Under the pieces are notes generated by a model. That model was not told the origin of the DNA. It saw only the letters and a list, made by a program, of their open reading frames with translations, and searched no databases. From Citrobacter sedlakii NBRC 105722 (GTDB lineage: Bacteria > Pseudomonadota > Gammaproteobacteria > Enterobacterales > Enterobacteriaceae): 64,000 nucleotides of DNA. The position numbers and the translations under genes were made by a program. The first letter of the stretch is position 1. Each line of letters opens with the position of its first letter. Where the stretch lies: positions 20,120 to 84,119 of the forward strand of contig NZ_BBNB01000018.1 in NCBI RefSeq assembly GCF_000759835.1, in the 5' to 3' direction. Positions 10,168 to 19,370 of this stretch are shown here, in pieces.

Positions 10168-10332
10168 TCTTGTTGTTCTCCTGAACGAAATAGTTAAGTT
10201 TTGAATAAAAATTGTTTCCGCCATTCTACATATTTACTGGTGTTGCGGTTAGTTATCCCGTCTTAAAGTAGAAATCAACAAACAAGAAGCATAACATCAA
10301 CATTTCATTAACCAATGGAGTGACGGAATCGT

Positions 10333-10800
10333 ATGTCTGCTGTACTCACCGCGGAGCAAGCCCTGAAGCTTGTGGGCGAAATGTTTGTCTACCACATGCC
10401 GTTTAACCGGGCGCTGGGGCTGGAACTCGAACGCTACGAAAAAGAATTTGCCCAACTGGCGTTTAATAATCAACCGATGATGGTCGGTAACTGGGCGCAA
10501 AGTATTTTGCATGGCGGAGTGATCGCCTCAGCGCTGGATGTTGCCGCCGGACTGGTTTGCGTAGGTAGCACGCTGACACGCCATGAAACCATCAGCGAAG
10601 ACGAGCTACGTCAACGGCTGTCGCGAATGGGGACCATCGATTTACGCGTCGATTACCTGCGTCCGGGCAGGGGTAACCGTTTCACCGCTACCAGCAGCTT
10701 GCTGCGCGCCGGGAATAAAGTCGCCGTGGCGCGGGTGGAATTACACAATGAAGAGCAGTTATACATTGCCAGCGCCACCGCCACTTATATGGTAGGGTAA
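10333..10800 (+). CDS. yigI: Acyl-CoA thioesterase YigI
   Basis: A single hotdog-fold domain of 155 aa, the E. coli length, with the family stretch [15 protein letters not shown] near residues 59-73. E. coli YigI is reported as a thioesterase acting on medium- and long-chain acyl-CoAs. It is cytoplasmic with no signal sequence. It lies 43 nt before rarD on the same strand and is divergent from pldA, so a yigI-rarD transcript is likely. Confidence 0.92.
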   Translation: MSAVLTAEQALKLVGEMFVYHMPFNRALGLELERYEKEFAQLAFNNQPMMVGNWAQSILHGGVIASALDVAAGLVCVGSTLTRHETISEDELRQRLSRMGTIDLRVDYLRPGRGNRFTATSSLLRAGNKVAVARVELHNEEQLYIASATATYMVG

Positions 10801-10843
10801 AACACGATAAACTGTTGTTACATTTCAGACACGAGTTTTCCCG

Positions 10844-11740
10844 ATGGATGCAAAGCAAACGCGGCAGGGCGTGTTACTCGCTCTTGCCGCTTATTTTATT
10901 TGGGGCATCGCCCCTGCGTACTTCAAACTGATTCATTACGTTCCTGCGGATGAAATCCTGACGCACCGGGTGATCTGGTCATTCTTTTTTATGGTGGCGC
11001 TGATGAGCGTCAGCCGTCAGTGGTCCGGCGTCAAAACGCTGCTGCAGACACCGAAAAAGGTGTTCCTGCTGGCGTTGTCTGCCGTGCTGATTGGCGGTAA
11101 CTGGCTGTTGTTTATCTGGGCGGTGAACAATCACCACATGCTGGAAGCCAGCCTCGGTTACTTCATTAATCCGCTGGTCAATATCCTGCTGGGAATGATT
11201 TTCCTCGGCGAACGCTTTCGCCGGATGCAGTGGGTGGCCGTGATTCTGGCGGTGTGCGGCGTGCTGGTGCAGTTATGGACCTTTGGGTCGCTGCCAGTCA
11301 TCGCGCTGGGGCTGGCGTTTAGCTTTGCCTTTTACGGTCTGGTCCGTAAAAAGATTGCCGTGGAAGCACAAACCGGCATGCTGTTTGAAACGCTGTGGCT
11401 GTTGCCAGTGGCGGCGATTTACCTGTTTGGTATTGCGAACAGCACAACCAGCCACATGGGGCAAAACCCGCTGTCACTTAATCTATTGCTGATCGCCGCA
11501 GGCGTCGTGACTACCGTCCCGCTGCTGTGCTTTACCGGCGCCGCAACCCGTTTGCGCCTCTCAACGCTGGGCTTCTTCCAGTACATTGGCCCGACGCTGA
11601 TGTTCCTGCTGGCAGTCATGTTTTACGGCGAAGTGCCGGGGGCAGATAAGATGGTGACGTTCGCGTTTATCTGGGTGGCGCTGGCGATTTTTGTCGCCGA
11701 TGCGATTTATACCCAGCGCCGGACGCGTAAAGGCATGTGA
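10844..11740 (+). CDS. rarD: EamA-type permease RarD
   Basis: An inner-membrane protein of 298 aa with ten hydrophobic segments in two EamA repeats. The first repeat starts AAYFIWGIAPAYFKLIHYVP. It is annotated in E. coli as a chloramphenicol-sensitive protein or permease with no settled substrate. The yigG and yigF genes that follow in E. coli K-12 are absent, so rarD faces corA directly across 51 bp. Confidence 0.92.
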   Translation: MDAKQTRQGVLLALAAYFIWGIAPAYFKLIHYVPADEILTHRVIWSFFFMVALMSVSRQWSGVKTLLQTPKKVFLLALSAVLIGGNWLLFIWAVNNHHMLEASLGYFINPLVNILLGMIFLGERFRRMQWVAVILAVCGVLVQLWTFGSLPVIALGLAFSFAFYGLVRKKIAVEAQTGMLFETLWLLPVAAIYLFGIANSTTSHMGQNPLSLNLLLIAAGVVTTVPLLCFTGAATRLRLSTLGFFQYIGPTLMFLLAVMFYGEVPGADKMVTFAFIWVALAIFVADAIYTQRRTRKGM

Positions 11741-11757
11741 TTTACCCGTCCCCCTGA

Positions 11758-11778
11758 CCCTCTCCTGTCTGGAGAGGG
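11758..11778. terminator. Hairpin between convergent rarD and corA
   Basis: CCCTCTCC and GGAGAGGG form an 8-bp perfect stem with a 5-nt loop. It sits in the 51-bp gap between two convergent genes, where it could stop transcription from both sides, but no T-run follows. Similar CCCTCTCC hairpins recur at gene ends in enterobacteria (from memory). Confidence 0.5.
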
Positions 11779-11791
11779 AACCCGCCAGGTT

Positions 11792-12742
11792 TTACAGCCA
11801 GTTCTTACGTTTAAAGTACAGATACGGCGCCAGCCCCGCGAGGATCATGAAGATAATCGCGCCAGGGTAGCCAAAGCTCCATTTTAGCTCCGGCATAAAC
11901 TCAAAGTTCATCCCGTAACTGGATGCCACCAGCGTCGGCGGCAGGAACACCACGGAGACCACCGAGAAGATCTTGATGATGCGGTTCTGCTCGATGTTGA
12001 TAAAGCCCATCGCCGCCTGCATCAGGAAGTTCACCTTCTGGAACAGAGATTCGTTGTGCGGTAGCAGGGATTCGATATCGCGTAAGATCTCGCGCGCCTG
12101 CTCCAGTTGACCACCCGGCAGACGCGCTTTGCGTACCAGGAAGTTCAGCGCGCGCTGGGTATCCATCAGACACAAACGCACCTTCCAGCCGATATCCTCC
12201 AGCTCCGCCAGCGTCGAAAGCGCTTCATCATATTCATCGCCCTGATGCCCTTCCATGATCACACGGCTAAGCTGTTCCAGGTCGCTGTAGATGTTTTCAA
12301 TTTCATCCGCCAGCTGTTCGATTTTGGTTTCGAACAGATCGAGCAGCAGCTCATAGGCGTTACCGTCGACCATCGCCTGGCTACGGGCGCGCATGCGGTA
12401 TAAACGAAACGCGGGCAGTTCGCGCTCACGCAGGGTAAACAGACGGCCATCGCGAATGGTAAACGCCACGGTGGAGTTACCGGCGTGATCTTCCGCGTCT
12501 TCAAAGAAGAAGAAGGAGTGGATGTGCAGGCCGTCTTCGTCTTCAAAAAAACGCGCGGATGCTTCGATGTCTTCCAGTTCGGGGCGGGTTGCCAGGCTCT
12601 GCCCCAGCTCGGATTGTACGCGCAAACGCTCGTCATCGTCCGGTTCGACCAGGTCGACCCACACGGCATCAATCAGGGTTTGTGATTCTTCGACTTCCAG
12701 CCGGCTCAGTCGATTGTTTTCCAGTTGAAATGCGCTCAGCAT
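11792..12742 (-). CDS. corA: Magnesium/cobalt channel CorA
   Basis: A pentameric inner-membrane Mg2+, Co2+ and Ni2+ channel, 316 aa as in E. coli and Salmonella. A large acidic cytoplasmic domain is followed by two C-terminal membrane segments. The selectivity motif GMN is at residues 277-279, and a basic tail KRKNWL ends the chain. The ATG at 12740-12742 lies 8 nt after GGGAG. A 40-residue in-frame extension upstream falls in the regulatory leader and is not believed. Confidence 0.97.
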   Translation of the reverse strand: MLSAFQLENNRLSRLEVEESQTLIDAVWVDLVEPDDDERLRVQSELGQSLATRPELEDIEASARFFEDEDGLHIHSFFFFEDAEDHAGNSTVAFTIRDGRLFTLRERELPAFRLYRMRARSQAMVDGNAYELLLDLFETKIEQLADEIENIYSDLEQLSRVIMEGHQGDEYDEALSTLAELEDIGWKVRLCLMDTQRALNFLVRKARLPGGQLEQAREILRDIESLLPHNESLFQKVNFLMQAAMGFINIEQNRIIKIFSVVSVVFLPPTLVASSYGMNFEFMPELKWSFGYPGAIIFMILAGLAPYLYFKRKNWL

Positions 12743-12893
12743 GACCGGGACTCCCAATGCGTAAAAATATCGGACAGTTCGGTGGGCACACAGAAACAAA
12801 TTGGGTTTCAGACCATAAAAGCCTGACTCAGCGCGACGGGAAAAAATGCAGGTCGCTGACAACCGCTAAGGCCATCAGCAAAAAGGGATAGCC

Positions 12894-12950
12894 TTAGGAG
12901 TTGATCCTGGATGACAGGATAATGAGCCAGTATCTACTGGGTGTGTCCAA
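12894..12950 (-). CDS. corL: Candidate corA leader peptide CorL
   Basis: A short frame of 18 codons (MDTPSRYWLIILSSRINS) starts with TTG at 12948-12950, 8 nt after AAGAGGA. It ends in a hairpin that pairs CTAAGGC with GCCTTAG about 150 nt before corA. In Salmonella, translation of a short ORF in the corA leader controls Rho-dependent termination of the message. Position and ribosome site fit that role. The TTG start and the gene name are inference. Confidence 0.55.
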   Translation of the reverse strand: MDTPSRYWLIILSSRINS

Positions 12951-12982
12951 GGCGAATGTCCTCTTAGCGTAATCGTGCGCGC

Positions 12983-13011
12983 ATGTTACGCCAGCAAAAA
13001 TTTGCCGTCAA
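12983..13011 (-). promoter_or_regulatory. Sigma70 promoter of corA
   Basis: TTGACG and TAACAT are separated by 17 nt on the minus strand. Transcription would start near 12975, giving a leader of about 230 nt that carries the corL frame. Confidence 0.6.
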
Positions 13012-13163
13012 CTCGCAACGGAACGCGAAAAAGTAATAATTTCCCCTTATGTAAAAAGGTTAGCAGAGAGGGGGGATTTATCTATGATTTCAGAATATTA
13101 AGCGGCGTTGTGGAAGCGAAAAGCGTCTGTCTGATAAGACTGCCGTCATCCGGGAATAAGCCA

Positions 13164-13196
13164 GGCCGGACGATGGCATAACTCCCTTATCCGGCC
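13164..13196. repeat. REP-like palindrome downstream of uvrD
   Basis: GGCCGGA and CCGGCC arms flank an imperfect stem 24 nt past the uvrD stop. This is typical of enterobacterial REP/BIME units and may protect or end the uvrD message. The remaining bases 13020-13160 hold no convincing gene. Confidence 0.5.
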
Positions 13197-13219
13197 TAAG
13201 AATCAATGCGTTAGCGCCA

Positions 13220-15382
13220 TCAGACCGTTTCCAGCTTCGCGTATGCCGCGACCAGCCATTTTATCCCCTGTCCCTGGAAGGCGACCTGTAACCGGCTGTG
13301 CTCGCCGCTGCCTTCCAGATTCACAATGGTGCCGTCACCGAACTTCGCATGGCGCACGCGCTGGCCCAGCTTATACCCGGTATCGTTTTCTGCAAGGGGC
13401 GCGCCCATCCGCTGATGGCTGACCGGACGGCTGACCGTCGCCCGCAGGCGGACTTCTTCCACACACGCTTCCGGTAGTTCGCCGATAAAGCGCGACGGGC
13501 GGTGATAGACCTCTTTACCATACAGACGGCGGGTTTCGGCGTAGGTCAGGGTAAGTTTTTGCATCGCGCGTGTTACGCCAACGTACGCCAGGCGGCGCTC
13601 TTCTTCCAGACGCCCCCCTTCATCCAGCGACATCTGGCTGGGGAACATCCCCTCTTCCATGCCGACGATAAACACCTGTGGGAATTCCAGCCCTTTCGCG
13701 GAGTGTAACGTCATGAGCTGAACCGCGTCCTGCCAGGTATCCGCCTGCCCTTCTCCCGCTTCCAGCGCCGCGTGGGAAAGGAACGCCTGCAGCGGCATTA
13801 AATCTTCATCTTCTTCGTTGTAGCTGAACTGACGCGTCGCCGTCACCAGCTCCTCTAAGTTTTCAATACGGGTTTGTCCTTTCTCGCCTTTTTCCTGCTC
13901 GTACATAGTGCGCAGCCCGGAATCTTTAATCACCCGGTCAGTCTGCACGTGCAGCGGCATATCGGCGGTTTCCTGCGCCAGCGCGTCAATCAGCTCCATA
14001 AAACGCTGGAGCGCACTGGCGGCGCGTCCGGCCAGCGCTTTTTCTTGCAACAGGTCGCGACAGGCCTGCCAGAGAGTAAGCTGGCGATCGCGCGAGGTCT
14101 GGCGCACCACGTCAAGGGTGCGATCGCCAATTCCGCGGGTTGGCGTATTGACCACGCGTTCAAAAGCGGCGTCGTCATTGCGGTTCGCGATCAGGCGCAG
14201 GTAAGAGAGTGCGTCTTTAATTTCCTGACGTTCGAAGAAGCGCATACCGCCATAAATTCGGTACGGCATGCTGGCTTGCAGCAAGGCTTCTTCCAGCACG
14301 CGCGACTGGGCGTTGCTGCGGTAGAGAATGGCGCACTGTTCCAGCGCCCCACCGTTGTCCTGCCAGGTTTTGATGCGGTTAACCACAAACCGCGCTTCGT
14401 CCAGTTCGTTGAAGGCGCAGTAAAGCGAGATAGGCTCACCGTCAACGCCGTCGGTCCACAGTTTTTTCCCCAGTCGACCGTTGTTATTTTCAATCAGGGC
14501 GTTGGCCGCGCTCAGGATGTTGCTGGTCGAACGGTAGTTCTGCTCCAGACGAATGGTTTGCGCGCCGGGGAAGTCGTTGAGAAAGCGCTGGATATTTTCT
14601 ACCTGCGCGCCGCGCCAGCCATAAATGGACTGGTCGTCGTCGCCCACAATCATCACTTTTCCGCTATCGCCCGCAAGCAAACGCACCCACGCGTACTGGA
14701 TGTTATTGGTATCCTGAAATTCGTCCACCAGAATATTGGTGAAACGCTCGCGGTAGTGCTGAAGGATATGCGGTTTATTAAGCCATAGCTCATGGGCGCG
14801 CAGCAGCAGTTCGGCAAAATCCACCAGTCCGGCGCGATCGCACGCTTCCTGATAGGCCTGATACACCTTCTGCCAGGTCTGCTCTACCGGATTTCCAAAA
14901 CTCTGTAGGTGGTGTGGCCGCAACCCTTCGTCTTTCTGGCTGTTGATGAACCACATGGCCTGGCGCGGCGGCCACTGCTTCTCGTCAAGGTTCATCGCCT
15001 TGATCAGGCGCTTGAGCAGACGCAACTGGTCTTCACTGTCCAGGATCTGGAAATCCTGCGGCAGGTTGGCGTCCATGTGGTGCGCACGCAGCAGCCGGTG
15101 TGCCAGCCCGTGGAAGGTCCCCACCCACATTCCGCCCTGGCTGGTGCCCATCAGTTGGCCGATACGGTGGCGCATTTCCGCCGCCGCTTTGTTGGTGAAG
15201 GTCACCGCCATAATCGAATACGGCGAGTTGTTCTCCACGGTCAGCAACCAGGCGATACGGTGTACCAGAACGCGGGTTTTACCACTCCCCGCCCCGGCGA
15301 GAACCAGCATGTTGCTGCGTGGCGCGGCCACCGCTTCGCGCTGTTTGTCATTGAGGCTGTCGAGCAGGTAAGAAACGTCCAT
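13220..15382 (-). CDS. uvrD: DNA helicase II UvrD
   Basis: A superfamily 1A 3'-5' helicase that removes UvrC and the incised oligonucleotide in excision repair and unwinds in mismatch repair. It is 720 aa as in E. coli. Walker A AGAGSGKT is at residues 29-36, Walker B DEFQDTNN near 220, then [13 protein letters not shown] and the motif VI block LAYVGVTRAM. The C-terminal Tudor-like domain that binds RNA polymerase is present. The start at the ATG at 15380-15382 gives MDVSYLLDSL. An 18-residue extension upstream overlaps the leader hairpin. It is a near paralogue of rep in this window. Confidence 0.97.
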   Translation of the reverse strand: MDVSYLLDSLNDKQREAVAAPRSNMLVLAGAGSGKTRVLVHRIAWLLTVENNSPYSIMAVTFTNKAAAEMRHRIGQLMGTSQGGMWVGTFHGLAHRLLRAHHMDANLPQDFQILDSEDQLRLLKRLIKAMNLDEKQWPPRQAMWFINSQKDEGLRPHHLQSFGNPVEQTWQKVYQAYQEACDRAGLVDFAELLLRAHELWLNKPHILQHYRERFTNILVDEFQDTNNIQYAWVRLLAGDSGKVMIVGDDDQSIYGWRGAQVENIQRFLNDFPGAQTIRLEQNYRSTSNILSAANALIENNNGRLGKKLWTDGVDGEPISLYCAFNELDEARFVVNRIKTWQDNGGALEQCAILYRSNAQSRVLEEALLQASMPYRIYGGMRFFERQEIKDALSYLRLIANRNDDAAFERVVNTPTRGIGDRTLDVVRQTSRDRQLTLWQACRDLLQEKALAGRAASALQRFMELIDALAQETADMPLHVQTDRVIKDSGLRTMYEQEKGEKGQTRIENLEELVTATRQFSYNEEDEDLMPLQAFLSHAALEAGEGQADTWQDAVQLMTLHSAKGLEFPQVFIVGMEEGMFPSQMSLDEGGRLEEERRLAYVGVTRAMQKLTLTYAETRRLYGKEVYHRPSRFIGELPEACVEEVRLRATVSRPVSHQRMGAPLAENDTGYKLGQRVRHAKFGDGTIVNLEGSGEHSRLQVAFQGQGIKWLVAAYAKLETV

Positions 15383-15408
15383 TGGCACCGCCGCGTATAA
15401 GTAGGTAG

Positions 15409-15434
15409 GGCGGATAAGCGTAGCGCCTTCCGCC
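15409..15434. repeat. REP-like hairpin in the uvrD leader
   Basis: GGCGG and CCGCC arms enclose a complementary GATAAGCG/CGCCTTC-type core. It lies between the LexA box and the uvrD start codon, so it should be in the 5' untranslated RNA. Confidence 0.5.
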
Positions 15435-15442
15435 AAAAAAAG

Positions 15443-15458
15443 CTGGGTATATATACAG
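15443..15458 (-). promoter_or_regulatory. LexA box of uvrD
   Basis: The 16-mer CTGTATATATACCCAG on the minus strand fits the CTGT-N8-ACAG consensus except for one base (CCAG) in the right half. It is the same sequence known upstream of E. coli uvrD. SOS induction is therefore expected. Confidence 0.9.
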
Positions 15459-15472
15459 AGTTCTGCTGGTGA

Positions 15473-16189
15473 TTATATCAGCGTCGTGAGGGATGCCAAC
15501 CGTGAAATTTCCATATGCGGCAACAAGCGGCTGTCATAGGTCTGCATCAGGTCGGCATTTTGCGGTTTGATCCAGCAGGCCTGCAAACCGCTGCGGATCG
15601 CTCCGGCAACATCGGTGGTCAGATCGTCGCCCACGTGCAGTATCTCGCCGATCGGTACGTTGAGTTTTTCCGCCGCCAGAAAGTACATGTCGCTAAACGG
15701 CTTTGAGCGACCATCCGGACCTGCGCGCAGCACAAATTCAAAATAGTCGCCAAGACCAAACAGTTCCGGCTGGGCGTTACCGTTGGTGATCGCCACCAGC
15801 GGCCATTTCTTCGCTAACGCCTTCAGCGTGTCATGCGTGGCTTGCGGCACATCGACCTGACTGCGCCATTTAGCAAAGTTCATCATCGCCGCATTTGCGC
15901 CTGCTATCGCGTCTTCCGCCGGGAGGCCTGCGTTGAGCATTGCCCGTTCCACCGCGCGATGCCGCCAGCGGGTCACATCGTGATAGATGTCCGGTTCCGC
16001 CTCGCGCACAACCTGGCGCAGGCGTTGCAGATCGGCATTCTGAATCGTGCGCAGCGCCGGATGATAATTTTGCACAAAGGCAAGCGCTTCCTGCTCGGTG
16101 CGCAGGATAACCGGACGGTTATCATAAAGGGTGTCATCGAGATCGAAGGTGATCGCGGAAATGTGCCCTAAAGGCCGGTAAAAACGCAT
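15473..16189 (-). CDS. yigB: HAD phosphatase YigB
   Basis: A 238-aa haloacid dehalogenase-like phosphatase. E. coli YigB dephosphorylates FMN and the riboflavin precursor 5-amino-6-(5-phospho-ribitylamino)uracil. Motif I, FDLDDT, is at residues 15-20, motif II TNGN near 136, and motif [15 protein letters not shown] near 192. The start overlaps the xerC stop in TAATG, so translation is coupled. It is the last gene before the uvrD SOS promoter. Confidence 0.94.
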   Translation of the reverse strand: MRFYRPLGHISAITFDLDDTLYDNRPVILRTEQEALAFVQNYHPALRTIQNADLQRLRQVVREAEPDIYHDVTRWRHRAVERAMLNAGLPAEDAIAGANAAMMNFAKWRSQVDVPQATHDTLKALAKKWPLVAITNGNAQPELFGLGDYFEFVLRAGPDGRSKPFSDMYFLAAEKLNVPIGEILHVGDDLTTDVAGAIRSGLQACWIKPQNADLMQTYDSRLLPHMEISRLASLTTLI

Positions 16190-17085
16190 TATTTCCCCCG
16201 TTTGGCGCGCGGGTGCGCCGCATCGTACACCGAGGCAAGGTGTTGAAAATCCAGATGAGTATAGATTTGCGTGGTGGAGAGGTTAGCGTGTCCTAACAGC
16301 TCCTGTACGCCACGCAGGTCGCCGCTTGACTCCAGCATGTGGGTCGCGAACGAATGACGTAACTTGTGCGGGTGGACGTGGCTGTTCAGTCCCTGTTTGA
16401 TCCCCCACTCGGCAAAACGCTTCTGCACGTTACGCGCGGAGATCCGCTTGCCAAGCTTCGACAGGAACAGCGCGTCTTCTTCACTGCCAAACAGACCGCG
16501 CAGATCCAGCCAGTGTTCAATCCACGCCACTGCGTTCCGGCCAATGGGCAAACGGCGCTCTTTGCTGCCTTTCCCCATCACCCACACTTCGCCAGTGTCG
16601 AGATCGAGATGCTTAATATCCAGCCCCACCAATTCGGACAAACGCAGCCCCGCGCCGTACATCACCTCCAGCATCGCCCGGTCGCGCACGGCGAGCGGAT
16701 CGTTAAGGTCGATGTCCAGCAAACGGTTCATGTCGTCGACGTCGATATTTTTCGGCAAATGGCGAGGCGTTTTCGGCGCAGAAACGCCTTTAGCCGGGTT
16801 GGCGCTCAGTTTTCCTTCGCTGACCATCCAGTCGAAGAAACTGCGCAACGCGGAAAGACGTAACGCCAGGCTGGCAGGGCCAAGCCCCTGTCGACGGCTG
16901 CGCGCCGCGAAACTGCGCACCATCGCCGCGTCACAGTGTTGCCAGCTCTCCAGTCCCGCCGCGGTAGCAAGGGCGATAATGGCATCCAACTGACGCTGGT
17001 AGTTTTTCAGCGTAATGGGGCTAAGCTGGCGCTCCACGCCGAGATAGCGCAGGAAACGGTCGACATCGGTGTTGAAATCGCTCAT
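16189..17085 (-). CDS. xerC: Site-specific tyrosine recombinase XerC
   Basis: XerC acts with XerD and FtsK at dif to resolve chromosome dimers, and at plasmid cer/psi sites. It is 298 aa as in E. coli. All catalytic residues are in place: Arg148, Lys172, His240, Arg243, His266 and nucleophile Tyr275. An N-terminal SAM-like core-binding domain covers residues 1-100. It overlaps yigA by 4 nt and yigB by 1 nt, in the chain dapF-yigA-xerC-yigB. It is a housekeeping gene, not a mobile-element integrase. Confidence 0.98.
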   Translation of the reverse strand: MSDFNTDVDRFLRYLGVERQLSPITLKNYQRQLDAIIALATAAGLESWQHCDAAMVRSFAARSRRQGLGPASLALRLSALRSFFDWMVSEGKLSANPAKGVSAPKTPRHLPKNIDVDDMNRLLDIDLNDPLAVRDRAMLEVMYGAGLRLSELVGLDIKHLDLDTGEVWVMGKGSKERRLPIGRNAVAWIEHWLDLRGLFGSEEDALFLSKLGKRISARNVQKRFAEWGIKQGLNSHVHPHKLRHSFATHMLESSGDLRGVQELLGHANLSTTQIYTHLDFQHLASVYDAAHPRAKRGK

Positions 17086-17789
17086 ACGCGTTCAATCCAG
17101 CGCTCCAGCAGATCCGGTAGCATCAGCGCGACCTCCTGCAGCAACTGCGTCCCCTGTCCCTGTTGATAATGATGCACATCGCGGCTGCTGAATACGATCA
17201 CGCCCAAATCGCCGTCGCGCCCCAACATCGACATCGCGACCGAGCCAATCGCTTTGGCTTCCGGCAGCACCACCAGCAACTCCGGACCGTTTAAAGGCCC
17301 AAGATAATGGTGTGCCTGCCCCAGTCGTTGAATACGCAGCGGTTCAAAGGCTTGCCGGTTTAGCGCCAGATGGGTGTAGCTCGACGGCGCGCCGAGTCGC
17401 CAGCGATCGGGAAACAAACGGACGGTCGCGCCCGCCAGCCCCAGATCCCGCGCCCAGCGATGAAAGCGCATTAACATATCATCCAGGCTGGTTGCAGCGA
17501 CCAGCCGCCCCTGCAAATGCAGAAGACGGTAAAACAGGCTTTCGTTCGCTGTCGCCTGCGCCACCAGCAGCGACATGTTTTCTTCAAGAACGTTGATGTG
17601 ATTACGCGCGCGCGCCATATGCCACTCAACCAGCGATACCGTGCCCCGCACCGGATGGGGAACACGCATCGCTTCCACCGCGTGCGCGTTGCGGATAAAG
17701 AATTCAGGATTCTTTTGCAGATAGTCGACGACCGCCCGGTCATCGAGTTCCATAAGCGTTTCCTGTAGTTCTTCCCCTGGCTGCTTCAT
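17082..17789 (-). CDS. yigA: DUF484 (GAF-like) protein YigA
   Basis: A 235-aa protein of the DUF484 family, with an N-terminal helical part and a GAF-like C-terminal fold from about residue 95. It is conserved next to xerC in gammaproteobacteria, but its function is unknown. No membrane segment or signal peptide is visible. It overlaps dapF upstream and xerC downstream by 4 nt each, so it is translated as part of the same operon. Confidence 0.92.
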   Translation of the reverse strand: MKQPGEELQETLMELDDRAVVDYLQKNPEFFIRNAHAVEAMRVPHPVRGTVSLVEWHMARARNHINVLEENMSLLVAQATANESLFYRLLHLQGRLVAATSLDDMLMRFHRWARDLGLAGATVRLFPDRWRLGAPSSYTHLALNRQAFEPLRIQRLGQAHHYLGPLNGPELLVVLPEAKAIGSVAMSMLGRDGDLGVIVFSSRDVHHYQQGQGTQLLQEVALMLPDLLERWIERV

Positions 17790-18610
17790 AGATGGATAAA
17801 CCCGTCGTAAACATGTGCCGCCGGACCTGTCATGTATAACGGATGGCCCGGACCTTTCCAGGCGATATCAAGGCGACCGCCCGGTAATTCGACGCGAACA
17901 TCTTCCGCCAGCAGACCCTGTTGAATGCCGACGGCGACGGCCGCGCACGCACCGCTGCCGCAGGCTTGCGTCTCGCCCGCGCCGCGCTCGTAAACGCGTA
18001 AACGAATATGCTCACGCTTCACAACCTGCATAAAACCAATATTTGCCCGCTCGGGGAAACGCTCGTGGCTTTCCAGCACCGGTCCAAGCGTTTCCACTGC
18101 CGCCGTGTCGACGTCATCGACCTGAATCACGCAGTGCGGGTTTCCCATTGAAACCACGCCGCACAATATTGTCTGCTCGGCGGCGCGCATAATATAGGTC
18201 TTTTCCGCTTTGTTCGCGCGAAACGGCACTTGAGACGGCTCGAAATTGGGTTCCCCCATGTTCACCCGCACCAGCTCGTCGTCCGTTACGCTCAGCACCA
18301 TTCGGCCATTGGCCGTACTGACGCGAATATCGCGTTTATTGGTCAGCCCTTTCAGGCGCACAAAACGCGCGAAGCAGCGCGCGCCATTACCGCACTGGGA
18401 CACTTCGCTGCCGTCGGCATTGAAGATGCGATAATGAAAATCCAGCTCCGGATCGTACGGCGGCTCGACCACCAACAATTGGTCAAATCCCACGCCCAGA
18501 TGCCGGTCAGACAGGCGGCGGATGAGTTCCGGTGAAAAAAAGACATTCTGCGTTACCGCGTCGACGACCATAAAATCGTTGCCAAGGCCATGCATTTTAG
18601 AGAATTGCAT
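17786..18610 (-). CDS. dapF: Diaminopimelate epimerase DapF
   Basis: A PLP-independent epimerase that converts LL- to meso-diaminopimelate for lysine and peptidoglycan. It is 274 aa as in E. coli. The two catalytic cysteines are Cys73 in SQCGNGARC and the one in ACGSGACA near 217. The duplicated fold shows as these two symmetric motifs. It lies 36 nt downstream of lptM on the same strand and overlaps yigA. Confidence 0.98.
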   Translation of the reverse strand: MQFSKMHGLGNDFMVVDAVTQNVFFSPELIRRLSDRHLGVGFDQLLVVEPPYDPELDFHYRIFNADGSEVSQCGNGARCFARFVRLKGLTNKRDIRVSTANGRMVLSVTDDELVRVNMGEPNFEPSQVPFRANKAEKTYIMRAAEQTILCGVVSMGNPHCVIQVDDVDTAAVETLGPVLESHERFPERANIGFMQVVKREHIRLRVYERGAGETQACGSGACAAVAVGIQQGLLAEDVRVELPGGRLDIAWKGPGHPLYMTGPAAHVYDGFIHL

Positions 18611-18646
18611 TATTCACTCCGTTCACGCGGGGACAGAAACACACCG

Positions 18647-18850
18647 TCAGTAGTTCACCTGCGTTGGCCCGTCTCCCGTTGCGCGATCGTTTTGATCGGG
18701 CGTCGTTGATTGCGTTTGCGGATCAACAGGTTTGGTCGGCGGCGGCGCGTTTTTATCGGCTGGCGGGAAATAAAGCGGACCTTTTAAGCCACAGCCCGTC
18801 AGGCTGAACAGAGTCAGAAGTACAGCGAGTGCCTGAAACACGTTTTTCAT
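18647..18850 (-). CDS. lptM: Lipoprotein LptM (YifL)
   Basis: A 67-aa lipoprotein. The signal peptide ends in the lipobox LTGC, with lipidated Cys20, followed by GLKGPLYFPP and a proline-, threonine- and glutamine-rich tail. E. coli LptM binds the LPS translocon LptD-LptE and helps its oxidative maturation. The residues after the cysteine do not include an Asp at +2, so outer-membrane sorting is expected. It heads the dapF-yigA-xerC-yigB chain. Confidence 0.94.
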   Translation of the reverse strand: MKNVFQALAVLLTLFSLTGCGLKGPLYFPPADKNAPPPTKPVDPQTQSTTPDQNDRATGDGPTQVNY

Positions 18851-18989
18851 TATGGATTGCCTGTAAGTTCATGCTTTCTGCTTTCTATCATCGCAGGAGA
18901 AGACGTAAAAGCAAGAGTTTGCCAGTAATCTGCAACACGTTTTGTTTCGCGTTATACTGCCGCCATCACGAAAAAAACGGGAAACGACA

Positions 18990-19310
18990 ATGAACGACAG
19001 TGAATTTCATCGCCTGGCAGATACCCTGTGGATGACCATCGAAGAACGTCTGGACGATTGGGACGGTGACAGCGATATCGACTGCGAGATCAATGGCGGC
19101 GTGCTGACCATTAGCTTTGAAAACGGCAGCAAAATTATTATCAACCGTCAGGAACCGTTGCATCAGGTATGGCTGGCAACCAAACAGGGCGGTTACCATT
19201 TTGACCTGAAAGGCGACGAATGGGTGTGCGATCGCAGCGGCGAAACCTTCTGGGATCTGCTGGAACAGGCGGCAACGCAGCAGGCGGGCGAGACGGTCAG
19301 CTTCCGCTAA
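18990..19310 (+). CDS. cyaY: Frataxin-like iron-sulfur protein CyaY
   Basis: The bacterial frataxin, which regulates iron-sulfur cluster assembly through the cysteine desulfurase IscS. It is 106 aa with the acidic first helix ([16 protein letters not shown]) that binds iron, and the sheet core [14 protein letters not shown]. The start is the ATG at 18990, giving [12 protein letters not shown] longer in-frame ATG at 18942 adds 16 residues in the promoter region and was rejected. It is divergent from lptM and convergent with cyaA. Confidence 0.97.
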   Translation: MNDSEFHRLADTLWMTIEERLDDWDGDSDIDCEINGGVLTISFENGSKIIINRQEPLHQVWLATKQGGYHFDLKGDEWVCDRSGETFWDLLEQAATQQAGETVSFR

Positions 19311-19337
19311 GTTTGTTTCAGGTTCGTCCGAATGTCG

Positions 19338-19363
19338 GCCCGATAAGCGAAGCGTCATCGGGC
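19338..19363. repeat. REP-like hairpin between cyaY and cyaA
   Basis: GCCCGAT and ATCGGGC arms with an AAGCGAAGCGTC loop sit between two convergent stop codons. It belongs to the REP-type palindrome class seen at several gene ends in this window. Confidence 0.55.
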
Positions 19364-19370
19364 GCGATAA

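Noticed and set aside
11792..12862. A 356-residue version of CorA
   Set aside because: The extra 40 residues run through the regulatory leader, lack a ribosome site and are not part of the CorA family. The 316-residue start has GGGAG.
16189..17085. Tyrosine recombinase as a sign of an integrated element
   Set aside because: All residues, the length and the dapF-yigA neighbours identify chromosomal XerC. No attachment repeats or phage genes are near.
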